From NCBI RefSeq assembly GCF_014697105.1, contig NZ_JACJRF010000025.1, forward strand, positions 1 to 64,000: 64,000 nt of DNA. Reading direction: 5' to 3'. The notes below the pieces were generated by a model. It ran no database searches, was not told where the DNA came from, and saw only the letters and a program-made list of their open reading frames with translations. The DNA is from Anabaena subtropica FACHB-260. Lineage in GTDB: Bacteria > Cyanobacteriota > Cyanobacteriia > Cyanobacteriales > Nostocaceae. The stretch's first letter is position 1; each line of letters starts with the position of its first letter. This document shows, piece after piece, positions 18,201 to 26,394 of this stretch. A program made the translations under genes and the position numbers.

Positions 18201-18639
18201 GTTCATGATAATTACGGATTTGTTGGGGATTATCTGGTTGTGTTGTTGGTTTCATAGGTAGTGACCACAGATGACAATAAGCTGCTATTTTTTTGCGTGC
18301 AGATAGCAGAGGATTTCCTGATAAATCGGAATCGAAATATTCAACAATTACTTGTAAATTACAGTTAATAGCTTGTGTTAAAGTTTGCTCTAGTTTACAA
18401 GGATATTGTTCTAATTGCCCAATTTGAGAAATTTTTGGTGTGGCAGAATCAAATTGTCTATAAGATTTTTCTATTTTTAATGCCAATTCACTTGATGCGC
18501 CTTTAACAGTGCAGGTTATGCGGGAAATATGGGGGACGTTGTTCCCAGTACCAATTAATTGAATCGTGGGAAGTTCCAGATATTTTTTTTCGTTAACCCG
18601 CATCTGAAAGCGTGGTGCAAGCTGAATTTTTACAGGCAT
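15250..18639 (-). CDS. SrfB-like giant Hsp70-family ATPase
   Basis: A 1129-residue protein with an actin/Hsp70-type ATPase core. Phosphate-1 loop ALDFGTSNSTV lies near residue 161, phosphate-2 loop VLDIGGGTTDLAL near 484 and the adenosine loop WLILSGKTCN near 736. A 160-residue N-terminal beta-rich region precedes the core; the C-terminal third is predicted to be beta-rich and ends in a cysteine cluster (ECLQQEGCVYCAE, then PFCGIH) that could bind zinc. Overall layout fits the SrfB family named from Salmonella. It lies 53 bases downstream of a dynamin-like GTPase. A chaperone-like or scaffold role is inference. Confidence 0.78.
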   Translation of the reverse strand: MPVKIQLAPRFQMRVNEKKYLELPTIQLIGTGNNVPHISRITCTVKGASSELALKIEKSYRQFDSATPKISQIGQLEQYPCKLEQTLTQAINCNLQVIVEYFDSDLSGNPLLSARKKIAAYCHLWSLPMKPTTQPDNPQQIRNYHEQQPDIKQRKRFPGWFALDFGTSNSTVTLFDPIEVPIAEVLPREQELRLRDRLSQWLSSPATIALPEVSASEWEKFLTDISKNLEVDPIQLSEVFQTDNKDRFLEAIRQVELCLGNSDRFRHAISRKLYNIYHEVFRVPTLESQNLIPVVLDIDRRDTEIPSELEIFSLADVKIRMGREARDNRKKAIAQGTSSSLKEIISRFHHSPKRYFGQKRDFSVILDGEEETINVNQLVQAAWSHLIDLTEDYRQRARRRFSDGEFLTAVVTYPTVAPPVVRKEVKELVEQLGIDDVQTAYDEAVSVAIFFLWREFGGNLNIGIESFKTRCRQEKNKWSQNVLVLDIGGGTTDLALIELTLEDKTPFFSSNEDRGLGGRYYKLTPKLLGSSGHLQLGGELITLRVYRLLKVAIADTLLTAVTVGNIESDKLEDLISAELNERFLEKGKFKSGSLLKCLDKENPEGDAAYKDALDTAEKVIPTRWQQAPQRLQTFYTLWDHAEAAKLKLGQKPPNDGSPLTFTLAEQQIAELLTQSAIKFQVKELDTLSVTLDSQQFERAAASAIKEAIGIAKGLMESRLRSEDNNIDPWNTHKVDWLILSGKTCNLDLVQRHIYQEFSNSPHFVWNPERITFVLEYTKLATSAGACYAEKLRRLRFDPEESKGLLRKGANQLEIDVKNLFYYLPCNFKRKTQSNDLLTVFKAGQELYQLTPGENVAKVRTEWQGIQLTNIIYRQDYEDGDLRLWGSFDGKTLMEKLAMDEGEFLRKIKVQFEIDQTLQFNVLLCQGNPHYLIDVPGIDVNSAISAASEASTLFTDGNLKWNIAVERPDKDLNDGDIAVNVIESATVDQPDAYHLVFEVDRNNHKTLQTFHYLRDGSQQPGAGLISKPLPPFPQNGQHTFYVYQTDTETNTKKWIRIGALRKPDVSTDYPCQYRVTLDNKGILRIHAGDVPYWTSTNAECLQQEGCVYCAELDLQPNEVDKERDPFCGIH

Positions 18640-18692
18640 TTTCTCGGTTCCCTATGCAGTCGTAATTAGTGGTGGCTACTAATTACTCATTA

Positions 18693-21233
18693 CTAAGAAT
18701 TGACTGCTAAATCGGCAATTTCCGAGAGATTTTGCAACCAAGTGGGAACTGCACCTGGAGATTGGGTATCACCAGCAGCAATAAATCTCAGCAAGCCATC
18801 TTTTTTAGAGATATTTTGCAACGTAGGAATAATTTGATCTAAAATTCCTTCTAATTCAGCATTGACTCTTTGATTAACTTCGCTAACATATTGCACCAAA
18901 TGTAAGCTGGCACTAGCAGTAATTTCATCCCGTAGTCTTAGCACAAACATTTGATGGTTACTAGACTTAGATATAGTTTGTGATTTTTCGGGCGACCAAT
19001 CAAAGATTTGACCAATATTGTGTTTTTCATCCTGACGCGCCAGAGGAAACATGATATCTGGGGTGAGGAATTTTTCTTGATGATTAATTTCCGATATGAT
19101 TGCTGCTTGCCATTGAATAGGGTCGCTACCTAACAATAATTGGTAAAATAAATCAGCTTCTTCTCCACCAAATTTGCTCTCAATATCTTGTTCTATTTCT
19201 GGGTTGAGTAGCGCTTGCAAACGCTCTCTTTCTGGGGCGATTTGTTGGGATAATTTACTCAGTAAGTCTACCACCGCTTGACGGATGCGATCACGGGCAA
19301 ATTCTTCTAGTTCTTTAACTGTCTTTTCAAAGGCTGGATAAAAGTCATCACTCTTGGTAGGGATACTGGTATTAGTTCTATTTCCCCTATCAAATAGCTT
19401 ACCTGCTGCACCTTTTGATTCTGTAATGGTGATTGTGCCATTACTGGCTTTGTTAAATAACAAAGTCCAATGATTCCAACTCAAGATTCTAAAAGTCAAT
19501 TCATCTTTCACCACATCGCTGACCACAATTCCCCGACGGTCTTTGAGTGGTTCTTTACCTAAATCTTTCTGGAAGTTGCGGTAAGTTTTATCTAAATTCT
19601 CCAGCGCATTCCGCAAATCAATTAAAGCGGGACTGTCACCTGTGGGTATGCCTTGTTCGTGAATTTCGGCGATGATATTTTTGAGATTATCCTGTTGTTG
19701 CCGTAAATTTTCGGCGGCGCGGCTAGTATCTGCATACAGTTGCTTAAGTCCGTGAGTGGCGACGTGATTTTGCATCAATTCCCGCAGCTTGGCGATACCC
19801 CCGTCTTGAGCAAAGTAACCTAACTTGCGACTTAAATGACTGCGTGGATCTGATTCTAACAGGCGATCGCTCAAATATCCCCACTTTTGCTGCAACTGTT
19901 TCGGCCTCTCCAAGTAATTGGGATAGTCCAAGTTAGCTAAAAATTCCGGCGAACCAGCTTTCACACTGCTGGAACGTTTAGCTAGTTCCGCCAGTCCCAA
20001 CAATGGCGATAACAACACAATGCGGTCTTTGTTGGTGGTGAATGCACTCGCACCGTCGATGGTGGTTTGCAAAACTCTCAGTTTTTGTAAAACCTTGTCA
20101 GCTGTTAAATTTGGCGTTTGACTCTCGTCAATTAATTGGTCAAGTTGTCTTTCGCCGCCTTCACTTTCCAACGGTAACTGGTCAAACCGTCCCACCCCCA
20201 CTAGAATCAAATCTTTGAGGTCTTGTCCTGGGCGTTGCTGCTGCATCATCGTGAAAATTTTATTCGCGCGATCGCTCCCCGGCGATTTACCATTGAGCAG
20301 TACCAGAATCGTTTGTACTTCTGCTAATTCCCGCAATGATAAGAACGTATCTCTAGCACCAGAATTAGCCGCACCCAATCCCGGAAAATCCAAGATAATA
20401 AATTCGGAAGCGTCCGTAATATCCCAAATTTCCCTAGAGATTTTCACTTCGATATCAACGCGGCGAATTAAGGGAAAACTATTCTGTAATAATTTTGTAG
20501 GTAAATTTTGCGGTGGACTTGGTAGACGGATATGGGCTGGCGGTAAATCTCCAAAGCCCAGGGTTTGGATAGCCAAAGGCTGTTCCGCCAATTGCAAACC
20601 TTCACGGGCGGCTGTAGGATCAATTTCGTAACGTCCGCCACAGAGTGCTTCCCCATAGGAACTATAGGCGCGGATAAACAGCACCAACTCCCGCAAAATA
20701 TAACGCAATTCTAAATTATTACTACTATTCCAAGTCGCTTCGCACCAGCCGAGAATTTCTTTCCCAGAATTGAGTTTTGCCGGTTGTATCGCTGGAAGTC
20801 CGGCTGCTATTGTCCGACGGTTGGCTTCTCCTAACATGAAGCGTAAGCACTCATTTACCCCCTCTCGTGTCAGATACTCTACGGTGAAGTTACCAACTTG
20901 AGTAGTAGTAAAGCCAGGATGGGGAATAAGATGAATTGCTGTGACATTACCTGTAGTGGGATTTTCGCTAATGGGTAAAGCATCTGCATAGCCGATGAGG
21001 CTACCCAACAGAAGAGTTTTACCACTACTAAATTCTCCCATCACGCCAATTTTTACGGGCGAAGTAGCCAATTCTACCGTTTTTTGGGCAGCTTCCCGCA
21101 GACGTAAAAGGCAATCATCCAGACTAGCCGGAACCCAATCTTCAAGTTGGGAGGGAGATTGAGGAACAAAATCTAATTTTTGAAGAATAAGTTCGCCGTA
21201 CTCTTTCAAACGTCCCAGATTTTCTGGCTCCAT
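18693..21233 (-). CDS. Dynamin-superfamily large GTPase
   Basis: An 846-residue GTPase. The G1 loop GEFSSGKT (residues 66-73) is the dynamin-type variant; G3 is DFPG near 282 and a candidate G4 region is VGVGRFDQL near 345. Helical, coiled-coil-prone segments (around residues 500-560 and 650-720) follow, as in bacterial dynamin-like proteins and SrfC-type effectors. No clear membrane helix is seen, so any membrane action would need peripheral binding. It is the first gene of the three-gene module; an AT-rich region carrying an insertion-sequence remnant precedes it. Confidence 0.82.
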   Translation of the reverse strand: MEPENLGRLKEYGELILQKLDFVPQSPSQLEDWVPASLDDCLLRLREAAQKTVELATSPVKIGVMGEFSSGKTLLLGSLIGYADALPISENPTTGNVTAIHLIPHPGFTTTQVGNFTVEYLTREGVNECLRFMLGEANRRTIAAGLPAIQPAKLNSGKEILGWCEATWNSSNNLELRYILRELVLFIRAYSSYGEALCGGRYEIDPTAAREGLQLAEQPLAIQTLGFGDLPPAHIRLPSPPQNLPTKLLQNSFPLIRRVDIEVKISREIWDITDASEFIILDFPGLGAANSGARDTFLSLRELAEVQTILVLLNGKSPGSDRANKIFTMMQQQRPGQDLKDLILVGVGRFDQLPLESEGGERQLDQLIDESQTPNLTADKVLQKLRVLQTTIDGASAFTTNKDRIVLLSPLLGLAELAKRSSSVKAGSPEFLANLDYPNYLERPKQLQQKWGYLSDRLLESDPRSHLSRKLGYFAQDGGIAKLRELMQNHVATHGLKQLYADTSRAAENLRQQQDNLKNIIAEIHEQGIPTGDSPALIDLRNALENLDKTYRNFQKDLGKEPLKDRRGIVVSDVVKDELTFRILSWNHWTLLFNKASNGTITITESKGAAGKLFDRGNRTNTSIPTKSDDFYPAFEKTVKELEEFARDRIRQAVVDLLSKLSQQIAPERERLQALLNPEIEQDIESKFGGEEADLFYQLLLGSDPIQWQAAIISEINHQEKFLTPDIMFPLARQDEKHNIGQIFDWSPEKSQTISKSSNHQMFVLRLRDEITASASLHLVQYVSEVNQRVNAELEGILDQIIPTLQNISKKDGLLRFIAAGDTQSPGAVPTWLQNLSEIADLAVNS

Positions 21234-21894
21234 AGAGTAGCCTTCCGCTAAGATAAATTTCTGTGAGTTTTATAACACAAAAAAAATCTTTTCATTCCCC
21301 TATCTGCCATCTTGTTGATGATTAGGTATGATGTTGTTGAATATTAGGATGGAATTAAACGCAGATGAACGCGGATAGAAATAATTTCTATTGCAACATT
21401 TTAATCGTGTCACGCCACTACACATACTGAGATTTTTCAGCGCAAGCGCAGGCTACACCAACAAAAATCAAATCGGATTCCTATAGATTGGATGTATGAG
21501 CCACTTTTATATTTTCCGAAAAGTATAGGTACAATAGTTAGATAGTTTAGTGAAATAGTCGGTTATTTTGATGATAGAAATACAAGTGGTACTGTAGAAG
21601 GAATTAATAAGAAACTCAAGTTAACTAAAAGGCTTGGATATGGCTTTCGTAACTTTAGCAATTTTAAATTACGCAGTTTATTAAACTGGCAGTTTACTAT
21701 TAATTATCTTTAAAAGTAACCGAATAATCCAAAATATTTGCTTAAAAAAAATAGGGAATACACTCAAATGTTAAAAGTAGTATTTTTGTCAGGCTTGACA
21801 TGACTTAATTATTAAGATGTCTATTTGGCAAATTATACACTCTGTAGAAAATCTAGCCTTACTGTTGGCTTAATCAAACTTATCTGGACTTTGA
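21234..21894. other. Intergenic region with repeats and insertion-sequence debris
   Basis: Holds a dispersed AAACGCAGATGAACGCGGA-type repeat near 21356, a second repeat AGCGCAAGCGCAGGCTACACC near 21440 and the transposase fragment listed next. Apart from these I see no gene. The promoter of the dynamin-like gene must lie near its right-hand start at 21233. Confidence 0.6.
21546..21713 (+). pseudogene. C-terminal remnant of an ISL3-type transposase
   Basis: After an in-frame TAG, 55 codons read SEIVGYFDDRNTSGTVEGIN, then KKLKLTKRLGYGFRNF and FKLRSLLNWQFTINYL before TAA. The EGIN..K..KR.GYGFRNF..F.LR pattern is the C-terminal end of ISL3-family DDE transposases, including the last acidic catalytic residue. 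The rest of the element is gone. Confidence 0.75.
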
Positions 21895-22689
21895 TTAAAC
21901 TGCTACTTTTGCTTTGGCTTCTTTGTTGCCATACTTACGTTTTAAAGCTCCCAATCCGGCTGTACCTACACCAAGACCAAGCATGGTGATTGGTTCGGGA
22001 ACGGGTTCACCAGGTTTACCGGCTAGTACATAACTACCTTCGCCAGTTTGGAATCTAGCAGCAAAGAATTGTAGGAAAGCTTTATCGTCAGTAAAGTTTC
22101 CATTTACTGTCAGGTTCATGACATCGGTTTGACCTGAAAGCAAACCTCCGCCCCCACCACCAGCACAGTTATTACCAGCAATGAAACACACATCGATATC
22201 AACTTGGTTAAAAGAAGGGATCGTTGGATTTGGGTTTAGTCTAGCTTCGCCAAAAGCATCTGTATCAGTATTAGAACCATCGCTGAAGTCGATACTTGTG
22301 GCTTCGGGATTTACTCCAAATGCATATGAGGTCAGACGTGCATTTATGTCATTTGGAGTCGTTGGAGTTGTGTTTGTAAGGCTAATCTGCAACGTTAGGG
22401 CATTATTAGTAAAGTTAACAATTGTCCAGGTTGATGTAGCACTTAACGGCTGTGTGAGAGTATTTGGAGGATAGGTTCCTGTTGCTAAATACCAATCGAT
22501 CTCAAAAGTTTTACCGATGTCATTAGCTTTAGAAATTTCCGCTTGATACAGAGTCTGTCCAGAAGGATTACCACCTGCCCCAGGTGCTGTGGTTATGCTA
22601 ATAGCTTGAGCCGGAGCAAAAGCAGAGGCTGTAACTGCAACGCTCGCTCCTATTAATAAAGCAGAAAAAACCGAGGTATACTTCATCAT
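21895..22689 (-). CDS. PEP-CTERM sorting-domain protein
   Basis: A 264-residue exported protein. It has a signal peptide cleaved after about residue 29 (SAFAPAQA), a threonine- and asparagine-rich beta-type body and a C-terminal sorting signal: VPEPITMLGLGVGTAGLGAL followed by basic KRKYGNK. The two cysteines (CFIAGNNC) flank a loop beside a six-glycine run. PEP-CTERM tails are recognised by exosortases, and a cyanoexosortase A gene is present at 53.2-54.0 kb. The body function is unknown; such proteins often become surface or matrix components. It lies next to the polysaccharide region, in the same direction as the BY-kinase-like gene. Confidence 0.9.
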   Translation of the reverse strand: MMKYTSVFSALLIGASVAVTASAFAPAQAISITTAPGAGGNPSGQTLYQAEISKANDIGKTFEIDWYLATGTYPPNTLTQPLSATSTWTIVNFTNNALTLQISLTNTTPTTPNDINARLTSYAFGVNPEATSIDFSDGSNTDTDAFGEARLNPNPTIPSFNQVDIDVCFIAGNNCAGGGGGGLLSGQTDVMNLTVNGNFTDDKAFLQFFAARFQTGEGSYVLAGKPGEPVPEPITMLGLGVGTAGLGALKRKYGNKEAKAKVAV

Positions 22690-23083
22690 TTACTAGAAAC
22701 TGAAAAGACAGTGTATTAAAAATATAGGGTGTAATTTTCAGTAAATCAATAGGTATACACTGTAACTTCATCAAGTATTTATCAAAATTAAATATTTAAT
22801 TATCTTAAAATTTATTGATTTTTTACACATTCTTTTTTTCTCAAAACTATTGGGTATGAGTAAGAATAAAGGCTGAATTTTTACAAGCTTTGTAACATCA
22901 CAATGCTGTTAATAGCAGCATATATAAATCTGATTTAATTGAAAAAAATCTCAGTATGTGTAGAGTGAGCATTGCTCACCCTACGTATATTTCAAAAATC
23001 AAATATGAATCCTATCGTTCTTTTATTACTGTTATTGGTTAGCCTGCTGAAATCAAATAACCGATATACTTATAAACTACTTT
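22690..23083. other. Intergenic region with a dispersed hairpin repeat
   Basis: An AT-rich stretch of 394 bases. At 22960-22984 GTAGAGTGAGCA faces TGCTCACCCTAC, a 12-bp stem with one mismatch; related sequence fragments occur near 25626-25740. Otherwise I see only presumed promoter sequence for the PEP-CTERM gene and no coding frame. Confidence 0.6.
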
Positions 23084-25228
23084 TTAACTGTTACTAACCA
23101 CACCCAATATATTTAAAGGCAAAATCTTGAGATAATCTAAAGCTTGCTCTATCACTGACGCATCTGTTTTGTTGATCCTGACTACCATCAAAACCCCATC
23201 TGTATGAGGTGATATCACACTAACATCAGATAGTCCAAAGAAGTGGGGAGCATCGTAAATTACAAAGTCATAATTATTTTCAAAATCTACCATTAATTGC
23301 TTCATTTTTTCCGAAGCAAGTAATTTGATTGGGTCTTCAGGTGCGGGGCCAGCAGTGATGATAGATAGTTGCTCCATAGAAGGTAGCTGATGAATGACTT
23401 CACTTACTGGTAAATTTGTAGATAATAAACTACTCAATCCCCATAGGTTCTTTAAGTTTGCTAAGTTGTGAATCATCGGGTTCCGGAGGTTAGCATCTAC
23501 CAATAGTACTCGCAGCCCCATTGCTGTGGCTGTTTGAGCTAGATAAAAAGCGACGATGGATTTTCCATCACCAGCCATAACCGAACTAACAACTAAAGAA
23601 CGTACTTGAGAATTAGATTTGATTTGTTGAATATTTGTATAAAGAAATCTTAAAGCATCTAAGAATTCAGTTGAATAACTACTATACTCTTGAGCAATTG
23701 AAACATTAGAATCTTGACTACCTTCTAGTAAGGAATTAAATACTTTAATTGGAAAGAATTGAGATTTGGAAGTACTAGACTGAAGAGATTTGACTTCATT
23801 GTCAAAAGGAACATTCCCTAACAAGGGTATATTTACTTTCTCTTTAAGCTTTAGCACACTATGGTAAGTATTGTCAGTCTTTTCTAGTAATAAAGCGATA
23901 CCAAGACCTATTGCTATACTTACAAACAAGCCTATAATTAAATTGCGTAATCTACTAGAAGCTGTAACCAGCTTTGGCTGAGTAGGTGGTTGGATTAACT
24001 GCCAACCTAATTCTGTTTGAGATATCTGAATTTGTAAATTTTCGCGTGTTGATAAAAAACGATTTAAGCTTTCATTGGCAAACTGTAATCTGCGTTGTAT
24101 TTCTGTATATTGTCGCGCCAAAATTGGCACTTGCTTGCGTTGTTGTTCAAGCTGCTGTGATATTTTAGCGATTTCTTGGCTTTGTACTTCTAGGGCTTGG
24201 AGTTGAGTTTTCAATTCTGCTGTTCTGACATCCAGAAAACGCTGTTTCTCCCGTTGCAATACTGGCAGGAGACTAGCTCGTTTTTCTTTCAATGTTTGCA
24301 GCCTGGGGTTTTCGTTCTCTAAAAGTGTTGAATCTGTAGCAATTTGAGTATCTAATTGCGTTATCTGATTCAAAAGTTGCTGATATAAAGAAGCGCTATT
24401 GAGTATAGTTGTTTTTCCATCTTCTGTCTGGAGAAGATTTAATTGATTACGAATTTGTGTTAACTGTAAATTAAGATTTTGTTGTGTTCCAGCTAGAGAA
24501 CCTGCTTGTCCATCAAGGGAATCTCCTTGCTTTTCTGGATTGTTAAAATTGTATCTCTGTCGAAAAAATTGCAGTTCTTGTTGGATTTGATCAACTCGCT
24601 TTTGGATGGATGGCAACTGTTGATCAATAAATTGAATCCCTTGCCTTAACTTAGTTTGCCGTCTTTCTTGGCTATATTCTAAATAATCTTTGACAAGCAG
24701 ATCTAATACTGTTTTAATCTGATTTGGATCATTGCCTCGATAGCGTGTTTCTATGATTTTAGTTTCTCCTACCCGATTAATAGTTAGGGATTTGAGTAGT
24801 GATGGATAAGTAATCTCTGGATAGGATGTCCTTAACTCCTGAAGTGTGTTTCTCATCACTTCAGGGCTTTTTAGAACTATAATTTGGCTGTCGTAATCTA
24901 GTGTTGAGTTTCTTGAATTCGTATCTTTAACAATATTTACTACCTCGCTATCATCATTAACTGGTTCCACTAATACAAAAAAGTTGCTTTCATATTCTAT
25001 TGGCTGCTTACTTAGCATCACATTGGCAAACACCGCTACCATAACGGTGGCAGATACACCTATGATGACTAGCGATCGCCGCCTGACTACGTTAAGCCAA
25101 TCTTGTATACTGAAATTATCTTCTTGTTCTTCGCTCCACGGAACAGGAATTGGTTGTGGTTGAGCAAATAAAGGTTTAGAGTTGCCGTTATTTTCAGTAT
25201 TTAAGGTTTGGTAAGATTGTTTATTCAT
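23084..25228 (-). CDS. Wzz-type chain-length protein fused to BY-kinase-like ATPase
   Basis: A 714-residue inner-membrane protein. Transmembrane helices near residues 53-72 and 427-447 bracket a periplasmic coiled-coil region, the Wzz/PCP-2a layout. The cytoplasmic end is a bacterial tyrosine-kinase fold: Walker A in VMAGDGKSIVAF near 551, Walker A' LLVDANLRNP and Walker B FVIYDAP. It controls polymerisation and export of polysaccharide through its phosphorylation cycle. The protein ends in NILGVVSNS, without the usual C-terminal tyrosine cluster, so its own phosphorylation may differ or be absent. It is divergent from the polysaccharide gene cluster at 26.4 kb. Confidence 0.87.
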   Translation of the reverse strand: MNKQSYQTLNTENNGNSKPLFAQPQPIPVPWSEEQEDNFSIQDWLNVVRRRSLVIIGVSATVMVAVFANVMLSKQPIEYESNFFVLVEPVNDDSEVVNIVKDTNSRNSTLDYDSQIIVLKSPEVMRNTLQELRTSYPEITYPSLLKSLTINRVGETKIIETRYRGNDPNQIKTVLDLLVKDYLEYSQERRQTKLRQGIQFIDQQLPSIQKRVDQIQQELQFFRQRYNFNNPEKQGDSLDGQAGSLAGTQQNLNLQLTQIRNQLNLLQTEDGKTTILNSASLYQQLLNQITQLDTQIATDSTLLENENPRLQTLKEKRASLLPVLQREKQRFLDVRTAELKTQLQALEVQSQEIAKISQQLEQQRKQVPILARQYTEIQRRLQFANESLNRFLSTRENLQIQISQTELGWQLIQPPTQPKLVTASSRLRNLIIGLFVSIAIGLGIALLLEKTDNTYHSVLKLKEKVNIPLLGNVPFDNEVKSLQSSTSKSQFFPIKVFNSLLEGSQDSNVSIAQEYSSYSTEFLDALRFLYTNIQQIKSNSQVRSLVVSSVMAGDGKSIVAFYLAQTATAMGLRVLLVDANLRNPMIHNLANLKNLWGLSSLLSTNLPVSEVIHQLPSMEQLSIITAGPAPEDPIKLLASEKMKQLMVDFENNYDFVIYDAPHFFGLSDVSVISPHTDGVLMVVRINKTDASVIEQALDYLKILPLNILGVVSNS

Positions 25229-26394
25229 AAATTTTAACTATTAGTCATGAAGGTTATTTTACAGAATGTTTAAAAAAATGTAACTTAATATACATTTTGT
25301 TGAAAAAATATTTTCATACCTAATAAATTGCTTTTAATACACAGATCGTAATTTACATAGTGCTTCTGTAGTGTAAAGATTTCACTATTCTAGTTATAGA
25401 TTATCTATAGGCTAGATTACTTAGGCACTACTTACGTATAATTTACTCGGTTACTGGTAAATAAGTAACAATTAGAACTAGAGTAAATTTATTACTGTAG
25501 TTGTTGTCTCAATGACTTTTAATAATGAGATTAGTTATTGTTGCATGAATCATTAAGGATGTATGAACACAACTTGGAAACCATAGCAATCGAATTTGCT
25601 GGCTTTTTGGCAGAATTAGTATCTGTAGAGTAGAAAATGCTCACTGCATGATGGTTTTGCTGGGAAATTCTCACTCTACGAGTATTTTAACAATTAAGTA
25701 TAAGTCTGATTTATTAAGTATAAAATGCTCGCCCTACATAAAATTTAATACAAAATAAACTGTGCCTTATATGAAGAAACATCTAAAAAACGTTTTAGAA
25801 AAATGAATTTTTTATGAAGGATACTAGTCATCTTTAAAACATGGTATCGTATATTTCGTGATTACACTTAGTCAGTAAAAATATTAGGAGATAAATATTT
25901 GAAAAAAAATTATCAAGTAAGAATAACAGTTTTATATAAGTAACACACACATAAAGTGTTTAGTCCTATTCACTCACTGTGAAGCTTCTAGCGTTCTCAA
26001 GCGATCGCAATACACAAGCAATTATTGCTTTATAAATTACTTCATTAGAGAAATAGACTAGTTACACTGAACAGTAAAGACAAGCTCTTAGGAATACTAA
26101 TTATTAATAGTGCTTTTTTATTTCTCCTTTGTGTTCCCATATCTTAAAAAGAAGCACTTCCTAAGATTATTAATGGATAATTATTAGCCAGAGAAATTAC
26201 CTAGCTCCACTGAACAATATAAGTAGATGAGGTGATTTCCTAAAAGCATATAATTAATCTAATATAAACCTGAAGAAACAAAAGTTAATAAAATTTGTTG
26301 ATCCAGGCTAGCTTCATATCTATAAAATTAATGGCTTGAGCAGTTCGGTAGTGTCATCAACAAAATTTCTACATTCTCAACTAGGACACAGCCG
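25229..26394. promoter_or_regulatory. 1.2-kb AT-rich divergent control region ahead of the polysaccharide cluster
   Basis: No acceptable gene on either strand. It must contain promoters for the leftward kinase-like gene and the rightward cluster. An imperfect direct repeat occurs at 26047-26080 and 26190-26222, each beginning AGAGAAAT and sharing CACTGAACA, 143 bases apart; it could be a duplicated operator. Fragments of the GTAGAGTGAGC repeat lie near 25626 and 25727. Confidence 0.45.
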
